From Adiantum capillus-veneris (lineage: Eukaryota > Streptophyta > Polypodiopsida > Polypodiales > Pteridaceae): a stretch of 64,000 nucleotides of DNA. The number at the start of each line of letters is the position of its first letter. The first letter of the stretch is position 1. Shown here piece by piece: positions 20,472 through 33,494 of the stretch. The translations under genes and the position numbers were made by a program. The notes under the pieces were generated by a model. The model made no database searches. It had not been told where the DNA came from and saw nothing but the letters and a program-made list of their open reading frames with translations. The stretch lies in NCBI GenBank assembly GCA_014529385.2, contig CM043956.1, forward strand, positions 65,042,620 through 65,106,619, written 5' to 3'.

Positions 20472-22031
20472 GTGCAACTATATCATATTCCGAGGAAACA
20501 AAATGAAGATGCCGATTTACTTGCACAACAAGCAGTTACATGTGTTGAGAGAGAAGTGCAGGTCATCATGGTGGCAGCAACTGTCAAGCAACTGAGATAC
20601 CAGGGATTGGAGTCATTGACTCCCATTATTAGCTACATTTTGGAGGGCGAGTTTCCACAAGACTTCACGAAGGCTCAGAAGAGGAGACTCATGGAGAAGG
20701 CAAGCGCATATCTCTTCCTAGAAGGCTCCCTCTATCAAAGAGGGAGGGATCAAGTATGCAGAAGAGTACCAACTATTGAGGAAATTCCAGCCATTCTAAA
20801 AGGTTTGCATGAAGAAGCATGTGGTGGTCATTTTGCCCAAGAATTAACTGTGAAGAAGATTTTGCTTGCGGGGTATGTTTGGCCAAGTCTGCATGTGGAT
20901 CTCCAACATTGGTGTAAAAGTTGTCACAATTGTTAGGTAAATGGGAATAGAAGATTGGTTTATGGTCCAAGGCAAATCGTACTTGCAAATAGACCCTTTG
21001 AAAAGTGGGGCATTGATGCTATGGGTCCTCTGCCTAGGACAAAAAATGGTAAACTCTACATTCTAGTGGTTGTAGACTATATGACTAGGTGGGTGGAAGC
21101 ACAAAGTGTGGCAAAGGTAAATGAGAGGACAGTGAGCAAATTCGTCTACACTCACATTTGTTGTAGATTTGGCACACCTTTGGAGATTGTTTCTGATAAT
21201 GGTCCAGGGTTTAGAAAGGGATTGCTCACAGAAGTCTGTGAAGAACTTCACATTCTACATTGTCACAGTACACCCTACTATCCCCAATCAAATGGTTTGG
21301 TAGAAAAAGCTAATGGTGTCATTGCAGGCATCATTAGAAAGATGGTGAAAAACAAGACAAAGTTGTGGGATGACTTCTTGGATGGTTCCTTGTGGGCGTA
21401 TCGAACCACATATAGGGAAGCCACGGAGTTCACACCATTTCACTTGGTCTATGGTCAAGAGGCTTTACAGCCAATTGAGCTAAACATTCCAGCAATGAGA
21501 CTTCATGGCAAATCAGCACAAGATGATCAAGAAGCATGGATGGATCGACTTCTTACCTTAGCTCAGCTTGAGTGGAAAAGAGAAGCAGCATACGAGTGCT
21601 ATAAGAGGAAAGCCACACAGACAAAGGAGAAGCTTGACAAGAAACTGAAGGACAAAGGCATCAATGAAGGAGATCTTGTGCTAAGGTATGACAATCGACT
21701 CGATAATCGTTTTGATGCCAAATTTGAAACAAGATGGCAAGGGCCATACATAGTCAAGAAGGCTTTCAATTCAAGTTACTATCAGCTTATGGACTTGAAT
21801 GGTAAAGAGCACTCCAGGAAAGTAAACGGGTATCGCTTGAAGCCCTATTTGAGTCGCCTTCTACCAAAGGATCTACCAAAGATCTGTCGAAAGGCCACTG
21901 TCTCATGTAAGTATTGTTACATGAAGCATGAGTGTAACTCTAGCCAGAATTCTGAGGGGCCAAACAATAAAAATCTCGTCAAGGACTCTGAAGCACTCTC
22001 TTTGGAAAAGATGTTCTATGATGGTACATGA
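20472..22031 (+). pseudogene. Element B integrase
   Basis: HHCC finger: HEEACGGHF, then WCKSCHNC, followed by a TAG at 20934-20936 in the same frame. Catalytic core in a 358-codon ORF from 20955: Asp21 (GIDAMGP), Asp81 (VSDNGPGF), Glu117 (NGLVEKANG), a D35E arrangement. The C-terminus has GDLVLRYDNR and KFETRWQGPYIVKKA (GPY/F motif) with no chromodomain, as expected for Tat-type elements. It would insert the element DNA. Only the TAG breaks this portion. Confidence 0.92.
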
Positions 22032-22045
22032 ATATACCATCATCC

Positions 22046-22055
22046 AGAGGGAGGG
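22046..22055 (+). promoter_or_regulatory. Polypurine tract of element B
   Basis: AGAGGGAGGG, four bases before the 3' LTR; primes plus-strand DNA synthesis. Confidence 0.8.
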
Positions 22056-22059
22056 CTAA

Positions 22060-23657
22060 TGATAGCCGTTTTTTCGGCTCTTTGTAATTGCCACAGTGAG
22101 TTACCTCACCCTACCAAAATCACCCAAACACTGTGGCTATCCCTACCATTTCACTGTACATAGGCGTGCGTGAGTCACGGGACTTTTCCCATATCTTCTT
22201 AAAAAACCCTCAGCTAGCTAGTCACTGGGTTAGGTGAGCCAAAAAAAATAAAAAAATAAAAGTATATTATGGACTCTTTGTGTGTAAATATTTCATTGTA
22301 TATATCGCCTAAATATAGGAATTTTTTATAATTATTTTGGTATTTTATTTAAATATTTCTACTTAGGTGTGTGTTTTATTAAACCTATGTACACCTTCTT
22401 TCATCCTCTTACACCATAATTATATTTTTTGCCAATATGTACATACGCTAACCTCATATTTTTCCTTTATACAAATCACTCCCACATTTTCACCCTCACC
22501 CTCGTGAAAACAAAAAATTGATTTCTACTCATTGGTTACTTTTATTATATTATTTACTTGCATACCTTTTCCTCTTTCACCCAAAATAATTCAAGGAGGG
22601 ACCATATCATATGATTCCAATATCTTTCCATATCCATAACTCCTCCATATTTATTATTATTTTTACTCATTATTCTAACACCATGTGCTCATTGAGCTAA
22701 AGTCCATGAATAGTCCATACACTACCCACCATGTATATATTTCTTATTTCACCAATAATCCTCCTCCATGCATGGGTCAAGGGCAACTTGAATGCTTTGT
22801 ATTATAATATGACAAAGGAGGGGCTCACTCTTGGATGCATTGTACAAATTCAACAAAGGAGGGGGCCACTAAAAGACTTTTGCAGGCATAAAAAACAGGC
22901 TTTTTGGTGAGAATTTTGGCACCTATCTCCACTCTGAATTTGGAGCGGTGGTCAAAAGAGAAAATGTAGGCCACGCTCTGAATAATCACCTCAACTTTTT
23001 TCATGATTTTTGGAGCTACCAACGGTGAGCTATGATTTTTGAGTGGACCGTAGTCTGCCCACTTTTCTCACAAGTAGCCCTTAGTCTTCTCTCACCCTTC
23101 CACACACCTACTCACTCTTACACATCCCTCCCTCTCCTTCCCTCACTCAAACCTGCAATTTCCATGGCTTCTCCCACCCTCTTCACCATTACCCTTCTCT
23201 CTCATCCCTACAGTTCTTTTATGAACCTCTACATACATACACCCTCTCCATGTCTCTCTCTATTGCTTCTATGTTACAATTTCATTTACCTCTCCTAAAA
23301 TATCTAAAATTCAGCATCTTAACCATGATAACTTCTGCAAATTGAGGATTTTTCATCAACAAATCCTCTTTTCATCGTGGTGGTCAACAGTGGCGGCGGC
23401 GTAAAGAAGCGAAGAAGAAGAAGAAGACCAGCGGTCATTTTTTCCACAATCTACACAAGGGTGAGTTCAAGCTTCTTCAAAGCTTCACCATCTCAATGAT
23501 TCTCTTTTAATTCACCACTCTTCCTTCATCAAATCAACTCACTCTACCCATTGTAAATGTAACATTAACTTTCTAGTGATTACTAACGACTAACATACTA
23601 ACACAAAATAGCATTGACCTAACCATAAAAGACACCTCACCTCAAGACATGTATAGT

Positions 23658-23712
<55 letters not shown>

Positions 23713-24739
23713 CTTCCTTAAAACTTACTTTCACCTTATATACCACCAATAATGCTCTCTTTTGAGCCCACACCCATGACTCAAGCAGACAAAGAAGGCC
23801 CGCAATGTTTTGATATTCAAAAAAATCATAATCCTGATTTGTTAGCTTGTAAATTAGGATTTCCAATAATCTTAATGAGGGGTCTCGAACCTATAAATAG
23901 GCCCCTCTTCTTCTTGTAAAACAACCTCCAACATCTCACATAGCACCCCAACACTCTATGCATGAGGAGAGACTTAGGTGTAGCAACCACTTGTGAGCTT
24001 CACTCTTGGTGTGAGAGAAGCTTTCAAGCTACACATTGCAAGTGAGAGAGCGTGAGTTTCACAAATCTCAAAACCACTATTGTATATGCTCCTTTATCAT
24101 CAATAAATTGAGGTTTGGTGCATCAAATGCGTGATTCGACATTCAAATCTTCGTCCTTCCATTTGTGCAATACGGTTTGGTGAATTCAAGGTGACTTGTG
24201 TATTTTGAGTTTTTTATCAGTTGATCTTGATTTTAGAAAGTGTTTTAGTGTGTTTTTCATTGCCAGTTTTGTGTCCATTGTAAGAGGGTATTGTGGTGAG
24301 AGGTCTCCCACACCCTAAGACAGTGTGTGTGTGTTTTGGCAATGTTTAGCAATCACTAAGCATTGAGTGAGTTTTATACAAGTTCTACGATAGCATCATA
24401 ACGAACCATCTCCATTTGCAAGTCACAAATAAGGTATTACGCAAGATCCTTTTCTCTCTCTCTTCCCTTTGCTCTAGCTCTCTCTGGTCCAGTTTGTGTG
24501 TGTCTTGGTGTGAGGTTGTTTGTGTGTGTTGTGTGGTGCATCTTCTTGGTTGTGCCAAAATCTCTCTTGCGTCCTAGTTCGCATACCATAACTAGGTGGT
24601 GCCCCTATCTTGTTTGGGTTTGGCTGTGGGTTTGTTGTTGTGTTGTGCTTGTGGTTGCCCCAGCCCCAATTGAGCAGCACGGGAGCCTTGAGGGGTGTTT
24701 AGAGGTCGCCTCTCTTGTTGCCCGCCCCGGACCGCCTCA
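22060..24739 (+). repeat. 3' LTR of element B (2680 bp)
   Basis: TGATAGCCG to CCGCCTCA, near-identical to the 5' LTR. CT microsatellite 23661-23710 is about twice as long as in the 5' LTR. TATA box at 23892-23899. A one-base loss near 23036 breaks the antisense ORF that is intact in the other two LTR copies. Confidence 0.96.
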
Positions 24740-25075
24740 GTGTCAAAACCAGACCTTGATGTTATCCCTATCACACTAACTTATCCTCATGACATGATGT
24801 ATGCTTATTTCAAATCATGACACAATGTTAACTTTCCTCATGTGATTGAGCTTTTAAACCATGTGTTGTAGTCTATGAGGAAGGACAATTTCTTGTTCTA
24901 GCAACTGATGAGAGAGTTCAACTGTTACCTATGACCGTCCATAACAAGCACTAAGTAAGTACGTCGAATGTTTTAAATGAGAAGAGAGGTGTCAACACTA
25001 GACCTCTATTGTTATCCGTGTCACACTAACTTATCCTCATGACACAATGCATACTTATTTCAAATCATGTGCAAG
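24740..25075. repeat. 249-bp tandem repeat interrupted by element B
   Basis: The unit from 24740 (GTGTCAAAACCAGACC...) recurs at 24989 (GTGTCAACACTAGACC...) with a period of 249 bp; the second copy is partial. The end of a further unit lies at 12285-12434. GTGT at 24740 is also the B target duplication. Non-coding. Confidence 0.8.
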
Positions 25076-25590
<515 letters not shown>

Positions 25591-25607
25591 GAAATTAGGG
25601 AAACTAT

Positions 25608-26310
25608 TGTTGTCTTTGGGATCAACTATGAAGAGTAGAATAGGACAATTGATGATGTTCTATTTGGTTAGCACAACCATGCTTAGACAAGTTTCTCCTT
25701 GGGGTCCTTCTTAGTGATTGTCATCTTTGGGATCAACTTTGAAGAGTAGAATAGGACAATTGATGACGTTTTATTCGGTTATCACAACCATGTTTAGCCA
25801 AGTTTCTCCTTGGGGTCCTTCTTAGTGACGTGGGGTGGCTCTCTTGTCAGTCCATGTATCTTTGGTTATTGGGAGATGTCATGGCTCCACATGAGCATGA
25901 CCAGAATCTGCAATTTCTTATTTTGGTTAATATAATTTACTCAACATTGTGAGTTTTGGAAAAAAAGTAATGCTATGCTAAGATTCAAGGCTAATAAATT
26001 ATTTTAAAGACTAAGCTTGTAGAAATAAAGAATGAATTCATTAGCCTATATCAATGACACTTAAAAAGTGTCCTTAGTGATGTCGGGTGGCTCTCTTGTC
26101 AATCTATGTATATTTGGTTATTGGGAGACGTCATGGCTCCACATGAGCATGACCAAAATCTGCAGTCAACATTGTGAGTTTTGGAAAAAAAGTAATGCTA
26201 TGCTAAGATTCAAGGCTAATAAATTATTTTAAAGAATAAGCTTGTAGAAATAAAGAATGAATTCATTAGTCTATATCAATGAATTCATTAGTCTATATCA
26301 ATGCCACTTA
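25608..26310. repeat. Nested tandem duplications
   Basis: A ~111-bp unit (TCTTTGGGATCAACT...GTCCTTCTTAGTGA) occurs twice at about 25611 and 25722. A longer unit starting TTAGTGA-GT-GGGTGGCTCTC occurs at about 25822 and 26074, the second copy lacking some 35 bases. A 23-bp end segment is doubled again at about 26258 and 26281. Non-coding. Confidence 0.8.
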
Positions 26311-27131
26311 AAAAGTGTATATGCACTTACCAATCAGACAAATTTCAAAAGCACAAGTGGATGTTCATAACAATTTCCAACAAAATCTACGCTTTAAACG
26401 ACAAAAGCATAGTCTTTAACATTAGTGTAAGTGTGTGAATATGTGTGTATGTATGTTTGTGTGTGTGTAACGAGTGTATCCAAGAGAATATAATCTTGTA
26501 CTTTCACTTTATTTATTTCAATTTATGTCCAACATTGTTGCTACATTAATGCTATTATTGCAATTAAAATATAAGTATGAATTCCATGTGGATAAAAAGG
26601 ATTTTTAATTTTATTTTTGTAGTAGTACGAGCATTCTTGCTTGCGATGATACGAAGGACATTCGTGAGTGCCGTCTCTTGGCCACATTCAAACCCATGGA
26701 CTAGGTCAGGCGACAACCAACCAGACAAGATGATTTGGACAAGAAGGATTAATTTAATCATACAGGTGTAGTATGCCATGATGTTCAATGGTGGTTAGTA
26801 GTATAAATTGATGTGTGTGTATGGAGATCTACACAAATGCATGAGTACAATAGTATTTAATGTGAGAGATAACAATATTAAACAAATAAATAATTGAAGT
26901 CCAAACTTTTTCAATAAGACAATATAGAAAAAGAAATTATCACTTAAAAAATAGAAATAAATAATACTTTAGCAATAGTATGATTCTAGCAAAGTTGAAG
27001 CTACGTGGAAGGGAGTAGATAATGACAATACACACTCTAAATTAAGAACATGGGTGTCTATTGTGCCAGATATCTTTAGTCAAGAACGTTGACATAGCCA
27101 TATGCAAGTGTGTATGAGAATATAAGAATGT

Positions 27132-27176
<45 letters not shown>

Positions 27177-27638
27177 TATGTGTATGGAAAAAATATAGTT
27201 GAATACTTAACAGAGAAGAGGTAGTACAAGTGCTAGTGATGTTATGTAGGTGTTTCCCACCTATAAAGTTAACAAAAATGTGAATCAATCTGCTTCATGA
27301 CTAGATAGAGTAAGAAAGGATGTGAGTTGTAGTGTAGTAAACTTCTCAAAGAAGGCTCCATAAGGTAATCATCAATGCATCAAATTTTTTTTGTGCTATA
27401 TGGGTAAACACAAGAGATTAGGATTGATATTTCTTGTTGGAGGTGCACTTTATTGCAAGAGTCACTCCTTCCTGCTCATCCTTCCACACTTGCAACTTGT
27501 CCCATCTTGACATGTATGCCCTTGGCTCTAGTTAGATTGACATTGAACAATTTCTTTGCAATTTGTTTCCATCTCTACCTAGCTAGAGCATGCTATATCA
27601 CATGCAACTCTCATTCTTCTCCAATAGAATCTTGTTCA
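26311..27638. other. Intergenic DNA, no gene recognised
   Basis: AT-rich, with no long reading frame or known motif. GT/GA microsatellite at 27128-27176. Confidence 0.7.
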
Positions 27639-28556
27639 TGTTAGATGCTCAGCTAGCAAGAGTAGGAGAAAGAGGATCAAAAGTGGTGCCACTCATATGT
27701 ATTAAATCCCTTTGTATCACTGAAAAATCCTGCAAAGTCCAAAGCCATTGTAATATTATTGATTGTGAATGAGTCTAAAAGGGTTGGTGGCCTCCACGTT
27801 TGTAATCATATGCAGTTTCTAAGCCTTATATTGAGCCAAAATAGCTAGAAATATTATTTGAACCTTAGCTAAGGTATAAAAGCCAACCTTTGTAATAAAA
27901 AACCTATGTTTTTGGATAATGAAAGTAAGTGCTTGTTCTAGAAGCTCAACGTGAATCTATTGTTTCTTTGAATCTTTGTGTCTCTCTCCTATGGTGTTAT
28001 ATTTCTATTCCAAGCATTCCAACACGTTTGTAGGTGAAATCTCTTCCATTTAACGTTTCTACAAACTATCATACTATCTACAACCTTATTTTTCTCCTTA
28101 TGCACCATACACGCACCAAAATTGGTTTTTGTCCTTAAGAATAAGTATAGCACGTCTAGAGGAATCTACAGAGTGCTTCAGAGTCAAAAATTGATTGACC
28201 TAAAATAGGTTGTTTATCTTAGACATTATTTTTTCCAAGTGTCATAAATGACACTTGATTACACGGGAGTGTCAAGGATACTCTACTCATGCTAGGCATA
28301 AAGTTTTGTTGCATTCGAAGACTCGTAACTATACCACATCATCAGAACAAGCTTGCCGTAAGAAAAATAGCTTTTGATGTCTGCTGTGCTGAGATACGTA
28401 AGAACGGCTCAGAATTGGGTTTTCCAAGAGACTAGCTATCTCTTGTAGCCTCCATGTACTAGCCGCGTCAGCTACACTCCACAGATTGATAATGTTTATG
28501 TCTATGGTTCTCACTTTTCTAGCATTGATATGGTGAGGTTTAGAACTTGGACAACA
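27639..28556 (+). repeat. 5' LTR of relic E (about 918 bp)
   Basis: Begins TGTTAGATGC (F begins TGTTAGAAGC) and ends GGACAACA just before a decayed primer site. TATA box TATAAAA at 27875-27881, about 236 bases in (202 in F), followed by TTTGTAATAAAAAACC as in F. Limits are inferred from F. Confidence 0.65.
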
Positions 28557-28557
28557 G

Positions 28558-28576
28558 TTTTGCGTCGTTGCCAAGG
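28558..28576 (+). promoter_or_regulatory. Decayed primer binding site of E
   Basis: TTGCGTCGTTGCCAAGGA resembles the TGGCGCCG-TGCCGGGGA primer site of F; most changes are C-to-T or G-to-A, as expected after methylation decay. Confidence 0.6.
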
Positions 28577-29146
28577 ATGAGGTGGACTAGACTAGAGAAA
28601 AAACTAAATTATTTACTTAAATTTCCATCACTTTCTCTAGTTTTGGCTAGAGTAACACCTTTTCTGACTTTACATGGCTGAGAGGTGCTTGAGAGTAGAG
28701 ATGCTTGATAAGGACCTCGAGAGCATTAGTTTAGTAGGACAAATAAGGTGAAAGATCCTTGAGATTAGCTAGTGGTAGGTAAAGCTATCTCATAAGTAGG
28801 AAGTAGAGATCTTAGACTGAAAGTCGAACTTTTTACCTTTTGTATTTCTTTTTCATGGTTAGTAGGAGTAGGGTAAGTAGAAAACCATCAGGATTTCATC
28901 TGATTTGAGGTGCACTTAGAAAACCACAAAATAGTCCGATTTATCTTAGGGGTGCCTAAGATATACAAGGGATTCTGGGATTGAACTTGTAAGGTGGTAT
29001 ACCTACTTGTTTAGACCATCCCCATTGATTTTGGAAACATTTGGATCACTGAAAAACCTATCAAGCCCAGAATTGGAAAAAATTGTAGACTTCTGGAAAA
29101 AATCACATGGAAAACCCAAATCAAGCTTAAACAAGAAACTAGGGTG
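28577..29146 (+). other. Leader of E, left part, with decayed palindrome
   Basis: Non-coding. AGTAGGAGTAGGGTAAGTAG at about 28861 resembles the F leader at about 56370. A hairpin at 28941-28962 has a 9-bp perfect stem (TATCTTAGG with its complement) around GGTG. Confidence 0.65.
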
Positions 29147-29354
29147 TGTTGATGTGCGCGTGTGCGTGCGGAGTGTGTGCAAGAGAGGGGAAGAAGAGAT
29201 ATGGGGAAGGGGGAGATGCACAGGTAGCCACTGTGTGGGTTAGTGGAGAAGAAAGAGAAGAGATCAACTCTTCCTCTTTCTCTCCCTATATTGAATAGGG
29301 AAAATCAAGTGTACAAGGGTGGTTTCCCACGGCCACCTGGCCTACACCCCAACA
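29147..29354 (-). repeat. 3' LTR of element G (208 bp)
   Basis: TGTTG...CAACA ends. Matches 36065-36272 with about four substitutions. Confidence 0.96.
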
Positions 29355-29365
29355 ACCTCCCACTT
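29355..29365 (-). promoter_or_regulatory. Polypurine tract of element G
   Basis: AAGTGGGAGGT on the minus strand, touching the 3' LTR. Confidence 0.85.
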
Positions 29366-29473
29366 GAAGGTCATGGTGGCCAATAGTGGCATTAGTATAG
29401 TTAGTCTATACAAAATTGATGAAGCATTGCCGAGGCTTCATCCTACACCCATAAGTTCTATACAATGTGTAAA

Positions 29474-29857
29474 TCAATCCGAGGCTAGGCTCTTTGTGAG
29501 GGCATCTGCGGGGTTGTCATCAGTGTGAACCTTGACAAGCTCGATACGTTTGCCAGCCAATGCATCTCGTATGACATGGTATCTGACCTCTATGTGTTTC
29601 GACTTTGAGTGAAACACTGGATTCTTTGCCAAAGCAATGGCACTCTGACTATCACAATTTAGTATTGGAACCTCGTGAATTCCCAAGTCTCCCACTAGAC
29701 GAGCCAACCATATGGCTTCCTTGCTGGCGTCAGACGCAGCAACATATTTTGCCTCAGTGGTAGATGAAGACGTGCAATCTTGGAGACACGTTCTCCAAGA
29801 GATAGCTGCTCTAGCAAACATGAACACATAGCCAGATGTGGATCTTCTACGATCCAC
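29474..29857 (-). pseudogene. Element G RNase H
   Basis: Copia-type RNase H end of Pol: DRRRSTSGYVFMF, SSTTEAKYVAASDASKEAIWL, LNCDSQSAIALAKNPVFHSKSKHIEVRYH, NPADALTKSL. Separated from RT by a short break at about 29858-29886. It degrades template RNA during copying. Confidence 0.93.
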
Positions 29858-29886
29858 GCAACCCGCATAATCCGCATCCGTGTAAC

Positions 29887-31404
29887 CTACAATAGATGCA
29901 TCACTGTTTCCGAAGCGTACAAATTGCTAGCTGTACCATTCAAATATCTGAGGATTTTCTTCACTGCTTCCCAATGCTTCTTGCCAGGGTTTTCCATGTA
30001 CCTACTAACCACTCCCACTGCATGTGCAATGTCTGGTCTTGTGGCTACCATAGCGTACATCAAACTGCCAACTGCTGAAGAATATGGTACTTTTTCCATT
30101 TCCTCTTTCTCAGGCACTATCTTGGGAGAGTCTTCCTTGCTAAGTTTGGAGTATGCTTGCATTGGGGTACTCAATGACTTCCCCCCCTGCATACTAAAAC
30201 GTTGCAAGACTTTGTGAATGTACTTTTCTTGAGATAATTCAAGAATTCCACGTTGCCTGTCTCTCTTGATGTGCATACCAAGAAAGTGATTGGCATCTCC
30301 CATATCCTTCATGGAAAAATGAGTGCTTAGCATCTTTTTCAACTGATTGATTTCATCAATTGATTTGTCTGCGATGAGCATATCATCTACATACAAGATC
30401 AAGATGATTAAAGAACCATCGTTTAACCTTTTTGTGTATAAGCAGTGATCCTCTTGACTTATAATGTAACCGTGAGATTGCATGAATTTGTTGAATTTTT
30501 GATACCATTGCCTTGAACCTTGCTTGAGGCCATAGAGTGCCTTTTTAAGTCTACAAACCAATTCTGACCTCGTTGGTTTTTGGGTTTCACATATGAATCC
30601 CTCTGGTTGTTTCATGTAGACATCTTCATCTAGATCCCCGTGAAGAAATGTTGTGTTCACATCCATTTGGACAAGTTCCATGTCCTGGATAGCAACCAAG
30701 CCAAGCACGGTGCGAAGTGTAGTCATCTTGACTACTGGAGAGAAAATCTCATCAGAATCCACACCTTTTTGCTGCTTGAAACCCTTGGCAACTAGACGAG
30801 CCTTGTATCTAGGCTCGAGATCTTCCGCTGTATACTTCTTCTTGTATACCCACTTGAAAGGTAAAGCATTTTTGCCTTTTGGTAATTCAACCAAATCCCA
30901 TGTCTCATTAGCCACAATCGAATTGTATTCTGATTGCATAGCCTGCTCCCACTTAACACTATCCTCCATTTGTATAGCTTCTTTGTAGCAGGTTGGCTCT
31001 CCACTGTCAGTGACCAAAATGTGGTGTATACCCGGCTCAAACCTCTTGGGCGCATGTGATACTCTCCTAGAGCGTCTGAGTGCCTGACTGCTGGATTCTG
31101 CTCTCTCCAGAGCAATAGTAGTATCTTGCACTTGAGGAGTAGGTGCGACACTACTGAACTGAGTTGGTTCGGAGGCTACATCCTCAAAATGAACACGTCT
31201 GTACTCAACATCTTTGATGGGTTTCTTGTGCATTTTTGATTCATTGAAAATCACATGTGAGCTACGAATGAATTTGTTTGATTCTGGGTGCCAGAGACGA
31301 TATCCCATCTCTCCGTTTGCACCATAGCCAATAAGGATGCATTTGTGTGATCTGGATCTAACTTCCGACGAAGTTCTTTGGGCACAAGTGCATATGCCTC
31401 GCAT
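29887..31404 (-). pseudogene. Element G reverse transcriptase
   Basis: 505-codon frame with integrase tail then RT (RVT_2 type): KWVYKKKYTAEDLEPRYKARLVAKGF, MDVNTTFLHGDLDEDVYMKQPEGF, ALYGLKQGSRQWYQKF, catalytic YVDD, FLGMHIKRDR, SAVGSLMYAMVATRPDIAHAVGVVSRYM. A frameshift near 31390 separates it from the integrase frame. RT motifs appear intact. Confidence 0.95.
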
Positions 31405-32684
31405 CCAAATACACGTAGATGCTCATAGCTTGGTTTTTTGCCAGTCCATAATTCCTCTGGAATTTTGAAATTCAAAGGAGAACTAGGTGACATGTTGATG
31501 ATGTGCACTGCTGTCAGAACATCTTCCCCCCAAAACTCTAGAGTAAGCTTCGCCATAGACATCATAGAGACAACTCGCTCTTGAATCGTACGATTCATTA
31601 TTTCAGCTATCCCATTTTGTGCAGGTGTGTATGGAGCAGTAAACTGCCGCCGAATGCCTCTTCTATTGCAAAAATCCTTGAACTTTGTGGATACATATTC
31701 TCCACCATTGTCAGTGTGAAAAGCTTTCAGCTTTGTTCCGGATTGGTTTTCAACTATGGCAAGGAATTTTTGGAATGTCGAAAAAACTTCTTCCTTATGC
31801 TTAAGGAGATACACCCACACCTTTCTGGTAGAATCATCTATGAACGTGAGAAAGTAGTTCGCCCCCCCTAGAGTTTTATGTGGAATTGGACCACACAAAT
31901 CACTGTGCACCAAGTCTAGAGGTTCGCCTAGTTTCTTATTCAATGGCGAAGATGTCAATCTAGTCTGTTTGCCATACAGACAATGCTCACACAATGGAAA
32001 GTCTGTGTAATCTAACACAGGTAAGTAGCCAAAACGCTGAAGTGTTTTCATTCCCTTTTGGCTAATATTCCCTAGCCGGCTATGCCACAATTCAAGAGAC
32101 GACAGCTCGGCAACATAGATAGAGTGTTCATCAACACTCGAAACAAACAAAGAGTACAGGGATCCATTTTTATTGCCTTTCATCATGATAAGGTTGTTTT
32201 TGCGGATCATCCAAGAACGATTACCAAAAACTGTAGTGTAGCCAAGTTCATCCAATTGCCCTATAGAAAGCAAGCTTTTCGTAAGCTTGGGCACATGTCT
32301 GACATTCTGCAGCACAAAAGTAGTGCCATTATGCATTTGAAGTTTCACATCACCAATGCCAATAATGTCAAGCTCATAGGAATCACCAAGCTTGACTATT
32401 CCATGCATGGATGCATAAGAGGAAAACCACTCTCTATGCGGTGTGACATGAAAACTTGCACCAGAATCAAGGATCCAATTCTGTGCATAACCCTCATCCT
32501 GTGCAACCAAATCATCTGGAGTGAGATCTAAAGTGAAAATGAGAACATCTGAGGCATCTGTTGTCACCTCGGCATGAATCTCTGTGGGCATAATGTGCAT
32601 CACTGGAGGTATGGGAGACTCAACAATATTGAGCTCCTCAATCTTTACTATACTTTTGCCTTTGCCAGAATTATCCTTTTTCAT
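31251..32684 (-). pseudogene. Element G protease, pre-integrase domain and integrase
   Basis: 477 codons: aspartic protease WILDSGASFHVT, then ELWHSRLGNISQKGMKTL and the Cys pair CEHCLYGK (integrase finger), then the DDE core: Asp in LVHSDLCGP, Asp in FHTDNGGEY, Glu in NGIAEIMNRTIQERV. The integrase-before-RT order defines copia. A frameshift at its end near 31390 breaks the polyprotein; a TAA-type break also separates it from gag at about 32688. Confidence 0.95.
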
Positions 32685-32690
32685 GTTTTT

Positions 32691-33494
32691 TTAATCTCTT
32701 AGGAAACTGCGACAATCCTTTTTGTAATGACCCTTTTTGTGGCAATAGTAGCACTCGATATTTCTGGCATTGTGGTATTTACTTTGGTTCCTGTGTCTGC
32801 TAGGACTGCGAGGATTCCGCTCTCTACTTTTGCTTTTGTATTTGTTCCTGTCACAGCCTCTTGGCTTTGTTGAACTGCCAGCCATATATGCATTTCCATG
32901 ACTAGCATTATCGAGAGATTTACGACGAATCTCTTCAGTGAGCAATGCATCTGTGATAGCATTGAATTCTAACTTGCCATTCGGAGCCGAATTGCTAATG
33001 GTTGTGCAAAAGATATCCCATGAACTGGGTAGAGAGCATAATAAGAAGATAGACTTGAGTTCATCGTCAAACTCCTTAAAGCCCTGAGATGTCAGCTAAC
33101 TGAACAAGGAGTTGAACTCATTTAAATGACTAGAAACTGTGCTACCTTCTTTCATGTTGAGCTTCATAAGCTTTTTCATGAGAAAAACTTTGTTGGATGC
33201 ACGTTTGCTCTCCCATGTTGAACATAAGCTATCCCAAAGTTCCTTGGTTGTTTTCTTTCCTATGATAGTGAAGAAGACTGATTCGGCTAGATGTAGACGT
33301 ATTGTAGCCATGGATTTTGCATCCAAAAGCTCCCATTGAGCTTGTGTATAATCATCATCCTCAGCGCGCTATTTCAATGGTTCTGAGAGGCCTTTGTTTA
33401 CCAAAACATCTTTCATGTGCTCTTTCCACATGGTGAAGTTACAGCCATCGAACTTCCGAATGAAATACTCCTCCTTTTCTGAAGAAGAAGCCAT
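32691..33494 (-). pseudogene. Element G Gag
   Basis: Starts at ATG 33494 (MASSSEKEEYFIRKFDGCNF), UBN2/copia-type Gag: DAKSMATIRLHLAESVFFTI, TTKELWDSLCSTWE, MKEGSTVSSHLNEFNSL. Zinc knuckle CYYCHKKGHYKKDC close to the end. At least three in-frame stops (around 33370, 33095 and 32690). Packages genomic RNA. Confidence 0.9.

Larger units (their letters stand above)
12435..24739 (+). mobile_element. Complete Ty3/gypsy retrotransposon B (Tat-like, dual RNase H), 12.3 kb
   Basis: Both LTRs, primer site, accessory ORFs, gag, protease, RT, two RNase H domains, integrase and polypurine tract are present in order. Flanked by GTGT on both sides. The LTRs differ by few substitutions plus microsatellite length, so insertion is fairly recent. 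Pol contains one frameshift with a stop and four further in-frame stops, so this copy cannot be autonomous. Compared with A it has about 1 kb more accessory coding DNA before gag. Confidence 0.96.
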
